This document shows, one piece after another, positions 1 through 6,794 of a DNA stretch of 64,000 nucleotides. Made by a program: the position numbers and the translations under genes. This DNA is from Vibrio sp. DW001. GTDB lineage: Bacteria > Pseudomonadota > Gammaproteobacteria > Enterobacterales > Vibrionaceae. The DNA lies in NCBI RefSeq assembly GCF_029016285.1, contig NZ_CP091976.1, forward strand, positions 310,001 through 374,000. Direction: 5' to 3'. The notes under the pieces were generated by a model. It searched no databases, was not told the origin of the DNA, and saw nothing but the letters and a program-made list of their open reading frames with translations. Numbering within the stretch: the first letter of the stretch is position 1; each line of letters opens with the position of its first letter.

Positions 1-128
1 AACGAAGTCAGATAATCATAATCTGTTTGGACGGTTAACCAGTAGTAAAGCACCATAACAGGAATGAGTAGGAACAGTGACTGAAAAAGCACACGGACAC
101 GACGACTGTGTTTCTGAATTTCATACAT
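1..128 (-). CDS. N-terminal fragment of a DUF2975-like membrane protein (cut by window edge)
   Basis: An open frame starts at the ATG complementary to 126-128 and runs off the left edge. The 42 visible residues begin MYEIQKHSRRVRVLFQSLF and continue into a hydrophobic segment followed by a W and an acidic stretch. A short basic leader, one membrane span and then an extracytoplasmic loop is the usual N-terminus of DUF2975 proteins, which often pair with a small HTH regulator. The family call rests on this short stretch only. The gene is separated from the AraC gene upstream by a strong terminator, so it has its own promoter in 129-178. Confidence 0.45.
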   Translation of the reverse strand, partial: MYEIQKHSRRVRVLFQSLFLLIPVMVLYYWLTVQTDYDYLTS

Positions 129-178
129 AATAATAATCCTATTGAATTGACCACCCAAAGATTACGATAAACAAGAAT

Positions 179-227
179 AAAAAACAACAATTAATTATCG
201 ATTAACGATAATTAATTGTTGTTTTTT
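179..227. terminator. Perfect 22-bp stem terminator, symmetrical
   Basis: Positions 179-200 and 206-227 are exact reverse complements with a 5-nt loop. The outer part of the stem is an A-run on one arm and a T-run on the other, so a U-tract follows the hairpin on either strand. It lies directly after the stop of the AraC-type gene (minus strand) and would end that transcript. Confidence 0.9.
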
Positions 228-241
228 ATTAATTGGACCTC

Positions 242-1111
242 TTAGTAAAAGCTAATTGGCAAGAAGAAATCCAATTCGAACTTTTCATCCTCCGCCAAAA
301 AATGATTCTTTATGTAATTCACGTAAGCCGGTGTCGATCCCAGCTTAAAGCCCGAGTCTGGCAGCCATTGTTCTAGTACGTGGCTTATCTGCGGCAATAA
401 CTCACCATAAACACCGTGTAGCCTAAACACAGCATGCAGTCCTCCCGGAATGGTAAGTTGATTAACAATACCGCGATAATTGAGTCGCTTATCAATTTCA
501 ATACAAGCAACATAACGACACTTTTCTAACGCTACTAAAGCTGGATTGGAATGGTGTAAGCCATATTGAACTGAGAAATCCCTTCCTTCTGATTCAGCCC
601 ACGCTTTTAAGATCAACCAAGCTCGATGAATCGATCGGTTATAACCTTGATGCCGAACATAGGCCGCGTGCCTTTCAGCAACCTCAACGATATCGGGTAC
701 GGGAATGCCTATTTTAGACACACGTGCATAACCTGCTGCAATCTCTGGGTCGGCTAGATAAGGCTTATCGGCGTTATGGTAATCATGCTTTCGCCACTCT
801 CCAGGAGACATATGGAAGGTGGTCTTAAATGCTCGGCTAAATGATGAAACAGAATTGAACCCACACTTATTGCCGATGTGCAGCACCGAAGATTGAGATT
901 CAAACATAAGCAGATTTGCTGCATATTCCATACGTGTTCGCCGAATATACTGATGAATCGACTCACCAACGACTTGTTTGAATAATCGATGAAAATGTTG
1001 TTCTGAGTAGGCGGCAATATCTGCCAACGTATTTACGGGCAGATCTCTGGCAATATCTTGATGGATATAGAACAGCACATCATTAATTCGAGAAAGGTGT
1101 TGAGTATTCAT
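242..1111 (-). CDS. AraC-family transcriptional regulator with GyrI-like effector domain
   Basis: The 289-residue protein has an N-terminal AraC double helix-turn-helix (residues about 8-108, with CGFNSVSSFSRAFK and MSPGEWR as the second HTH signature). A C-terminal GyrI/SbmC-like ligand-binding domain follows (about 130-289). This is the Rob/SoxS-like layout, in which the C-terminal domain binds small amphipathic or cationic ligands. It is divergent from the aminotransferase at 1225. The 113-bp gap holds a 14-bp direct repeat with 22-bp periodicity, which is what an AraC protein would bind, so the aminotransferase is the likely target. The ligand cannot be read from sequence. Confidence 0.85.
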   Translation of the reverse strand: MNTQHLSRINDVLFYIHQDIARDLPVNTLADIAAYSEQHFHRLFKQVVGESIHQYIRRTRMEYAANLLMFESQSSVLHIGNKCGFNSVSSFSRAFKTTFHMSPGEWRKHDYHNADKPYLADPEIAAGYARVSKIGIPVPDIVEVAERHAAYVRHQGYNRSIHRAWLILKAWAESEGRDFSVQYGLHHSNPALVALEKCRYVACIEIDKRLNYRGIVNQLTIPGGLHAVFRLHGVYGELLPQISHVLEQWLPDSGFKLGSTPAYVNYIKNHFLAEDEKFELDFFLPISFY

Positions 1112-1122
1112 AATCTAAAAAT

Positions 1123-1158
1123 AGCATAAATGGACATATTGATAAGCATAAATGGACA
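1123..1158. promoter_or_regulatory. Direct repeat, putative AraC-type operator
   Basis: The 14-mer agcataaatggaca occurs at 1123-1136 and again at 1145-1158, a 22-bp period or about two helical turns. It lies between the divergent AraC gene and the aminotransferase. Same-face tandem sites of this kind are typical for AraC-family activators. Confidence 0.6.
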
Positions 1159-1224
1159 CGATAAATAAAACAACTCCCTGTATGCTCTATCTATAGACAT
1201 TGGAAAATTCGAACAGGTATACAA

Positions 1225-2379
1225 ATGGAAATCGCTCAATCACTACAACAGATTCAATCTTCTTACATCCGAGAAATATTAAGTGCCGCGAGCGACAAAA
1301 ATGTCATTTCTTTAGCGGGGGGGTTACCGGATGAAAAGACCTTTCCCATTGAACTTATGAAACCAACATTAGAATCGCTTTCCGACATGCCCGAGATTTT
1401 TCAATACGGAAGCACTGCAGGTTATGGCCCATTATTGACCCATCTTATTGAGCGGTTCCAGCTTCCTGAAAGCCATACAGTCATGATGTGTACCGGCTCA
1501 CAGCAAGGCTTAGATCTTATTGCAAGAGCCTATGTAAACCCGGGTGATACTGTTGTGATGGAAGCACCTAGCTATCTAGGTGCCATGCAAGTATTCGGCC
1601 TAGTACAGGCCAACATGGTGACGATTTCACAAACCGAGTTTGGTCCTGATTTAGAGCAGCTCGAACAGTGCTTTGCAAAGCAAGCACCGAAGATGTTTTA
1701 TGCAGTGCCCGATTTTCATAACCCTACGGGCGTATGTTGGCCATTAGAAACACGTCAAAGAGTCGCTAAATTGTGTATTCAGTACAATGTAGCCCTAATT
1801 GAAGATGCACCCTATCGTGAGTTGAGATTCAACGGTAAACCTATCGAGCTCGTATCGAACTTTTGTCCAGATCACTCAATTGTGTTGCGGTCATTCTCCA
1901 AAATCGCCTCACCAGGCCTAAGGCTCGGCGCCGTCACTGGTAAAGTAAGCTACTTAGAACCCTTGATAAAGGTGAAGCAAGGAGCAGATTTGCATTCTAG
2001 TGTTCCAATGCAAGCACTTTTGCTAGGCTTACTTGAACATGCTGATTTTGATTTGCACATCGACAATATTCGCTCAGTTTACAAACAGAGATATCAAAAA
2101 CTTTTCTCTGAATTACAAAGTAAGTTGCCAAAAAGCTGTGATCTTAAACCAGTTGATGGTGGCATGTTTGTGTGGTTAACCTTACCGGAATGCGACACAT
2201 TTGAACTTGCTAAAGTATTGCTATCAAAAGGGGTGGCGGTTGTCCCTAGCCCGGTATTTTATCCAAGTTCAGACAAACGAGAACCGGCACTACGATTAAA
2301 CTTTACCAACTCTACGGTAGACGAATTAGAAAAAGCCGTTGACTGCTTAACCGGCGTATTAAAAGAGTTTCTAAGCTAG
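1225..2379 (+). CDS. PLP-dependent aminotransferase, class I/II (2-aminoadipate/LysN-like)
   Basis: The 384-residue protein is a fold-type I aminotransferase. Visible hallmarks are Asn166 in FHNPTG, Asp194 and Tyr197 in IEDAPY, and the PLP lysine K226 in RSFSKIASPGLRLG, followed by the Arg of the RLNF motif near the C-terminus that binds the substrate carboxylate. The N-terminal ISLAGGLPDEKTFP is typical of the LysN / 2-aminoadipate / valine-pyruvate group and of MocR C-terminal domains, but there is no HTH here. The substrate is not determined. The start ATG has only a weak ribosome binding site. Regulation by the divergent AraC protein is inferred from the repeat pair in the intergenic gap. 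Confidence 0.85.
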   Translation: MEIAQSLQQIQSSYIREILSAASDKNVISLAGGLPDEKTFPIELMKPTLESLSDMPEIFQYGSTAGYGPLLTHLIERFQLPESHTVMMCTGSQQGLDLIARAYVNPGDTVVMEAPSYLGAMQVFGLVQANMVTISQTEFGPDLEQLEQCFAKQAPKMFYAVPDFHNPTGVCWPLETRQRVAKLCIQYNVALIEDAPYRELRFNGKPIELVSNFCPDHSIVLRSFSKIASPGLRLGAVTGKVSYLEPLIKVKQGADLHSSVPMQALLLGLLEHADFDLHIDNIRSVYKQRYQKLFSELQSKLPKSCDLKPVDGGMFVWLTLPECDTFELAKVLLSKGVAVVPSPVFYPSSDKREPALRLNFTNSTVDELEKAVDCLTGVLKEFLS

Positions 2380-2394
2380 CACCATACCTTGATA

Positions 2395-2425
2395 GGAGTG
2401 ATGGTTAGGATAACACCATCACTCC
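2395..2425. terminator. Hairpin terminator between convergent genes
   Basis: An 11-bp perfect stem (2395-2405 with 2415-2425) and 9-nt loop is followed on the plus strand by a pyrimidine-rich tract. It ends the aminotransferase transcript, and its right half overlaps the last codons of the convergent MFS gene. Confidence 0.75.
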
Positions 2426-3598
2426 ATTTTCTCTTTTTTGTATAAGCAGCCACATCATCATTGCCGCGCTCATCATCACCCCAGCAATAATCATAAAACC
2501 ATATGATGTCAGTTCATTTGCCGTTAACCAGGCTATAAGTAGATAGCTTAAACTTTGAGACAGGGTTGAAAACAGCTTCAATCCTCCGTCAACTCTCCCT
2601 CGCTCAGAAATTGCCACCATATGATGCAGCTTATTGATTCTAGATATACGGTTAAACGCATTAAAGAAACCAATAATAACGGTCAACGTAACCATGATGA
2701 TGGGAGAGAGAAACACACCTATCCCCAGCAACAGTATCGACATAATGAATATGGAAAACAGCATCGATTTATCAGGATTAAAACGCGTAAGAAGCTTCGC
2801 TACAACCAAACCACAGATTAACGCTCCTACTCCATAACTCATTTTCCATGTAGCAAACCAGCTACCCTCAACACCTTGTTCAGAGAAATAGATGGGTACC
2901 AATTTGACCAAAAAAGTAAGTACCGGGTACGAAAGGCACGATAACGCGATAAATGCATAGAAAGCGGGATCTTTACTGAAAATGCTTTTACTCTCTACTA
3001 ATTGAGAAAGATAGGATTCTTTAATTCGCGTTGATAACTGACGTCGATAAGGCGTGATTAGATAACTCAATGCGGCAAATGATGAAGCCAGCGTTGCCAA
3101 GAAAGCAAACTCAACCATTGACCACATCTCTAATACCACAATTCCCAGAGCACCTGCACCCAACACGCTCGTCTGCATAACTACTTCATCATAGCTGGAT
3201 ATTTTCGCGTACTCATTTGGATTAAAATTTTCGTGGACGAATGCGTTATTTGTACTCCACGCCATATCGCCGCTTAACCAAAAGACAAGTTGGGCAAATG
3301 CAAGCAACCAGATGGACTCTACTCCATACCAATAGGCCAATAACACACATAACGCCGTGCTCGCCTGAACTACTTGCATTAAAACCAATAGCTTTTTACG
3401 CGAAAATCGGTCAATCAATGTTGCCATAAAAAGTGTTGATACAAACGATGCGCCCGTGCATACCAAAGCCAGTATCGCGACAAATGTGCCCATTCCTGGC
3501 TCGTTTAACATGATCCAAGGTAGCGCCATCATAAACATCCCAGAAGAGATGCCATCAAATAACCGTCCAGATAAATAAGGTAACACTCTTTTTCTCAT
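2405..3598 (-). CDS. MFS transporter
   Basis: The 397-residue polytopic protein has about 12 predicted membrane spans. A basic IDRFSRKKLL motif between TM2 and TM3 is a variant of the MFS motif A (GxxxDRxGRKK). The N-terminus and the central cytoplasmic loop (about residues 185-205) fit the small drug or metabolite exporter branch, but the substrate cannot be told. It is convergent with the aminotransferase and shares its terminator hairpin. Its promoter at 3644-3675 has the overlong spacer and internal dyad of MerR-activated promoters, so control by an unlinked MerR-family sensor is plausible. Confidence 0.8.
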   Translation of the reverse strand: MRKRVLPYLSGRLFDGISSGMFMMALPWIMLNEPGMGTFVAILALVCTGASFVSTLFMATLIDRFSRKKLLVLMQVVQASTALCVLLAYWYGVESIWLLAFAQLVFWLSGDMAWSTNNAFVHENFNPNEYAKISSYDEVVMQTSVLGAGALGIVVLEMWSMVEFAFLATLASSFAALSYLITPYRRQLSTRIKESYLSQLVESKSIFSKDPAFYAFIALSCLSYPVLTFLVKLVPIYFSEQGVEGSWFATWKMSYGVGALICGLVVAKLLTRFNPDKSMLFSIFIMSILLLGIGVFLSPIIMVTLTVIIGFFNAFNRISRINKLHHMVAISERGRVDGGLKLFSTLSQSLSYLLIAWLTANELTSYGFMIIAGVMMSAAMMMWLLIQKRENGVMVLS

Positions 3599-3643
3599 CG
3601 CTTTTCCCTTGCCTTAACGTCCAGTATCTCGTTGTCTAGGGAT

Positions 3644-3675
3644 AGGGTAATAGTTAAAGTAAACTTTAAGTAAAG
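3644..3675 (-). promoter_or_regulatory. MerR-type promoter with internal dyad upstream of the MFS gene
   Basis: On the minus strand a TTTACT -35 (3669-3674) and TACCCT -10 (3644-3649) are separated by 19 bp. The perfect inverted repeat TTAAAGT-N2-ACTTTAA (3654-3669) fills most of that spacer. An over-long 19-bp spacer with a dyad is the hallmark of MerR-family promoters. The -10 match is weak. Confidence 0.5.
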
Positions 3676-3690
3676 CGATTTTTTGATTTA

Positions 3691-4026
3691 CTATTTGCTA
3701 TTGAACATTTTCTGACCGCTTTTATCTTTATCCGACCAAAAATTGATATTGAACTGCGCGTCTTCACTCAGCTCCATCCGATGCCAATATTCAGGTGGAC
3801 TCGTCGCAAACTGTCCAGCTTCAATCACAACCTGCACCTCTGGGGTATTCGCCTCAGAATCGGCAAAACCATAATAGGTAACAACACCTTCCATGACGCA
3901 TAACTGACCAAACACACCTTCTGCGGTGTTGTGATGAGTTAGCAGCGCCTCTGGCACATTTTGTCGAGTAAAAAATGGCGTTGAACGTTGGATAGTCCAG
4001 TTCGCTGGGATTCTTTGATGGCTCAT
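3691..4026 (-). CDS. yeaR: YeaR-like cupin (DUF1971), nitrosative stress associated
   Basis: The 111-residue protein aligns along its length with E. coli YeaR: RSTPFFTRQNVPEALL, then a VMEGVVTYYGFAD strand, IEAGQFATSPPEYWHRME and FNINFW. The single-domain cupin carries a His in the second motif (WHRME). In E. coli yeaR is induced by nitrate, nitrite and NO; its chemistry is unsettled. Here it lies 37 bp downstream of fpr in the same direction and therefore under the NorR-type sigma-54 promoter at 4922-4937, which strengthens the NO link. Confidence 0.85.
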   Translation of the reverse strand: MSHQRIPANWTIQRSTPFFTRQNVPEALLTHHNTAEGVFGQLCVMEGVVTYYGFADSEANTPEVQVVIEAGQFATSPPEYWHRMELSEDAQFNINFWSDKDKSGQKMFNSK

Positions 4027-4063
4027 GAGAATTTCCTTTCATTTAGTTGATTAATTTATGTCG

Positions 4064-4834
4064 TTACCAATAATTTTCGGAACCAAAATTACCGGGTGTC
4101 TTTCTTAGGTGTTTCGTTAAGCCCAACTTAATTAGCGTTTGGCTTGTATCTTTAACCATCTCAGGATTACCGCATAAATAGACGAAACTCTTATCGACGT
4201 GGAACGATGTTTCAGCGGCGGCTTGCAACTCTCCGCTAAGTAGCAGATCTGGAATTCGTCCTGACAAAACTCCGGACACATGTTCTCTTGAAATAATTGG
4301 GACATAACGGATCTCCTGATTCTTTTCCAATAACAAACGAATCTCGTCTGTATACGTTAACTCTTCTCTATTTCGAACCGCGTGAGCCAAAACAATTCTC
4401 TGAAATCTATTCTCTATCTGCTCATCGCCAAGCATCGAAATAAAGGGGCCAGAAGCACTTCCTGTCGCCATTAACCATAACTCTGTTGTGGGTGTGGGGA
4501 TCTCATCAAGCGTCATAAACCCTGCTGCCGTATTTCCCACGTAGATATTGTCACCTGCTTGCAGTCGGTTTAGCAGTGGAGAAAGCCGCCCTTTTTCATC
4601 AGTGATGATAAGAAATTCTAACGTATTATCCCGTTTATACTGCTCCGGATGCGTGACGATTGAATAAGCCCTTCTAACCAACTCACCCGACCCATCGACT
4701 AATCCCAACTTGGTAAACTGACCCGCCGTATAATCGAGCGCTTCAGATTTAATACAAAGCGAAAACAAGGTTGCCGTCCAATCTTTGCGAGCGACAACCG
4801 TACCAATATTCATCTGTAGAGGAATTGTATTCAT
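4064..4834 (-). CDS. fpr: Ferredoxin/flavodoxin-NADP+ reductase
   Basis: The 256-residue protein matches E. coli Fpr. It has the FAD-binding signature RRAYSIVTHP after the TAGQFTKLGL strand, the NADP-binding LMATGSASGPF, LCGNPEMVKDT, and the C-terminal ENYW whose aromatic residue stacks on the flavin. The frame can be extended to a GTG at 4870, but the ATG at 4834 has a GAGG ribosome binding site 5 nt away and matches the usual N-terminus. The gene heads an fpr-yeaR operon divergent from norR. A sigma-54 promoter and three NorR-type sites lie upstream. Its role here may be to supply electrons during NO stress; no flavorubredoxin or Hmp is visible nearby. Confidence 0.9.
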   Translation of the reverse strand: MNTIPLQMNIGTVVARKDWTATLFSLCIKSEALDYTAGQFTKLGLVDGSGELVRRAYSIVTHPEQYKRDNTLEFLIITDEKGRLSPLLNRLQAGDNIYVGNTAAGFMTLDEIPTPTTELWLMATGSASGPFISMLGDEQIENRFQRIVLAHAVRNREELTYTDEIRLLLEKNQEIRYVPIISREHVSGVLSGRIPDLLLSGELQAAAETSFHVDKSFVYLCGNPEMVKDTSQTLIKLGLTKHLRKTPGNFGSENYW

Positions 4835-4921
4835 TACTACCTCACTTATTGATCTGTCGTTTATGTTCACTTCATTCTAATAGAAACCATTTACATAATC
4901 TAATTAATTACCATTCTCATT

Positions 4922-4937
4922 TGCAGTAGTCGTGCCA
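4922..4937 (-). promoter_or_regulatory. Sigma-54 promoter for fpr-yeaR
   Basis: The minus strand reads TGGCACGACTACTGCA, with GG at -24 and GC at -12 in exact register, about 75-90 bp upstream of the fpr start. A sigma-54 promoter needs an AAA+ activator, and norR is divergently encoded next door. Confidence 0.75.
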
Positions 4938-4990
4938 ACTATTTATTGTATTGTTTTATAAGGTATTTTTATTTTTTACTTATTAAAATT

Positions 4991-5046
4991 GTTATTATGA
5001 CAGTTCTTTACTTATGTCTAAAAGACACTATAATTGTCAAAACAAC
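4991..5046. promoter_or_regulatory. Three putative NorR enhancer sites upstream of fpr
   Basis: GT-N7-AC elements lie at 4991-5001 (GTTATTATGAC), 5016-5026 (GTCTAAAAGAC, nearly the same as the first norB site) and 5036-5046 (GTCAAAACAAC, a weaker right half). Start-to-start spacing is 25 and 20 bp. The same sites overlap the norR -10 element, which would give negative autoregulation as known for E. coli NorR. Confidence 0.65.
5029..5034 (+). promoter_or_regulatory. Putative -10 box of norR
   Basis: A perfect TATAAT lies at 5029-5034 with no convincing -35. If it is used, transcription begins near 5041. That excludes the in-frame TTG at 5034 as start codon and supports the GTG at 5073. Confidence 0.5.
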
Positions 5047-5072
5047 AGCAAATCAATATAGCGAGTCAAACC

Positions 5073-6626
5073 GTGAGCAACCTCAATAAAGAATGGGTGA
5101 AAATTGCCTTAGATCTAACCTCTGGAATTTCAGATCAGGACCGATTTGATCGCTTACTCTCTTCAATTAGAGAAGTGTTGAGGTGCGACGCATCCGCCCT
5201 ACTCTATTTCCAAGATCAACAGTTTGTTCCACTGGCAATTAATGGCCTTTACGACGATGTACTTGGGCGACGATTTGATATACAACAACATCCCAGATTA
5301 GAGGCTATTGCGCGAGCGGGCGACGTGGTGCGTTTTCCTCCAGACAGTGACCTACCAGATCCATATGACGGATTAATACCTGAGCATGAACATGATCTAA
5401 GGGTGCACTCATGCATCGGGCTACCGCTTCTTATCAATGACAGATTGATTGGTGCAATAACCATTGACGCCTTTGACCCTGCGCAGTTTGACTCATTTCG
5501 AAACCAAGATTTACGAGTCATAAGCGCATTAGCGGCCACAAGCCTAAATACCGCACTCTTAATGGAACAATTAGAGAGTCAGGTCGGTGTCGAAACCTCT
5601 TCTCCCGCAACAAGTAGTAAGAGCATCGTACCGAGCGAGATAATCGGTAACTCAGAGGTAATGCAGGAACTAAAATCACATATCTCTGCCGTGGCAAATA
5701 CCGATTTGTCGGTACTTATTATGGGTGAAACCGGTGTCGGCAAAGAGCTGGTCGCCGCCGCTATCCATGCAAATTCGGACAGAGTCAAAAAGAATCTCGT
5801 TTACTTAAACTGCGCAGCGCTGCCAGAATCAGTTGCAGAGAGTGAGCTTTTTGGTCACGTTAAAGGGGCATTTACGGGCGCAATTAGTAATCGAAAAGGT
5901 AAATTTGAGCTGGCCGACAATGGCACACTGTTTCTTGATGAGATTGGCGAACTCTCATTGGCCTTGCAAGCTAAGCTACTAAGAGCGCTCCAGTATGGTG
6001 ATATTCAACGGGTGGGCGATGACAGTAATATTAAGGTAAATGCCCGTATTGTGGCTGCAACCAATCGCGTTATGCATGAGGAAGTCAAAGCCGGACGTTT
6101 TCGTTCCGACCTATATCATCGCTTAAGTGTGTTCCCTATCTTTGTCCCTCCTTTGCGCGAACGTGGAAAAGATATCACGCTTCTTTATGGTTTCTTTGCC
6201 GAGCGTTGCCAACACAAACTGGGGGTGACGAATATCAAGATAGATCCTCAATCAAGTATGTTGCTTCAGAAACACAGCTGGCAAGGTAATGTGCGCGAGT
6301 TAGAGCACGCCATAAATCGCGCAGCAGTACTCGCGAGATCAGAGTCGAGATCAGACGTGATCGTATTGCTACCAAAACACTTTAATCTTGAAGAACAAGA
6401 TGGCCTTGTGTCAGACAACAGTATGAAAAATCCACCCACATCAGGTAACGCTATCAGTATGCCATTAACCGTCATCGATTTGAAAAATGCAACCGATGAG
6501 TTCCAGGTAAACCTGATTAATCAAGCCTATAGAGAGGCAGGAAACAACTGGGCTGCCGCCGCTCGTCTATTAAAAGTAGATTCAGGAAACCTACATAGAT
6601 TAATGAAACGTCTTAACATGAAGTAA
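5073..6626 (+). CDS. norR: Nitric oxide-responsive sigma-54 activator NorR
   Basis: The protein has 517 residues from GTG 5073. A GAF domain (about 20-170) is followed by the AAA+ sigma-54 domain (Walker A GETGVGKE about 218-225, GAFTGA about 266-271, LFLDEIGEL Walker B) and a C-terminal Fis-type HTH ([23 protein letters not shown]). Residues proposed to hold the non-haem iron that senses NO are kept at E. coli positions: Arg75, Arg81, Asp96, Asp99, and Cys114 for Cys113. The GTG gives exactly the 21 residues that precede QDRF in E. coli NorR. The longer TTG start (5034) would sit inside the -10 box. It should activate norB and, from the site pattern, fpr-yeaR. Confidence 0.93.
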   Translation: MSNLNKEWVKIALDLTSGISDQDRFDRLLSSIREVLRCDASALLYFQDQQFVPLAINGLYDDVLGRRFDIQQHPRLEAIARAGDVVRFPPDSDLPDPYDGLIPEHEHDLRVHSCIGLPLLINDRLIGAITIDAFDPAQFDSFRNQDLRVISALAATSLNTALLMEQLESQVGVETSSPATSSKSIVPSEIIGNSEVMQELKSHISAVANTDLSVLIMGETGVGKELVAAAIHANSDRVKKNLVYLNCAALPESVAESELFGHVKGAFTGAISNRKGKFELADNGTLFLDEIGELSLALQAKLLRALQYGDIQRVGDDSNIKVNARIVAATNRVMHEEVKAGRFRSDLYHRLSVFPIFVPPLRERGKDITLLYGFFAERCQHKLGVTNIKIDPQSSMLLQKHSWQGNVRELEHAINRAAVLARSESRSDVIVLLPKHFNLEEQDGLVSDNSMKNPPTSGNAISMPLTVIDLKNATDEFQVNLINQAYREAGNNWAAAARLLKVDSGNLHRLMKRLNMK

Positions 6627-6641
6627 ATCAGCGTCAAAACT

Positions 6642-6695
6642 GTCTAAATGACAATTTACGGTCATTTGGACAGTTTATATCTTTGTCATTTAGAC
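6642..6695. promoter_or_regulatory. Three NorR enhancer sites upstream of norB
   Basis: GT-N7-AC elements occur at 6642-6652 (GTCTAAATGAC), 6661-6671 (GTCATTTGGAC) and 6685-6695 (GTCATTTAGAC), 19 and 24 bp apart. They have the core of the three enhancer sites described for E. coli norVW and lie 45 bp or more upstream of the sigma-54 promoter. Confidence 0.85.
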
Positions 6696-6739
6696 TAATA
6701 AAAAACGTACAAACCTTTATATATCAATTAGATAAAATC

Positions 6740-6755
6740 TGGCACGATTGTTGTA
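6740..6755 (+). promoter_or_regulatory. Sigma-54 promoter for norB
   Basis: TGGCAC, five bases, then TTGT. The -24 GG is perfect and the -12 GC is GT. Together with the three NorR sites this is a standard NorR-dependent promoter. The transcript would have a leader of about 30 nt. Confidence 0.8.
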
Positions 6756-6794
6756 ATAGAGAAAGCGAAATAGACAACGACAAAGGAACAGAAG

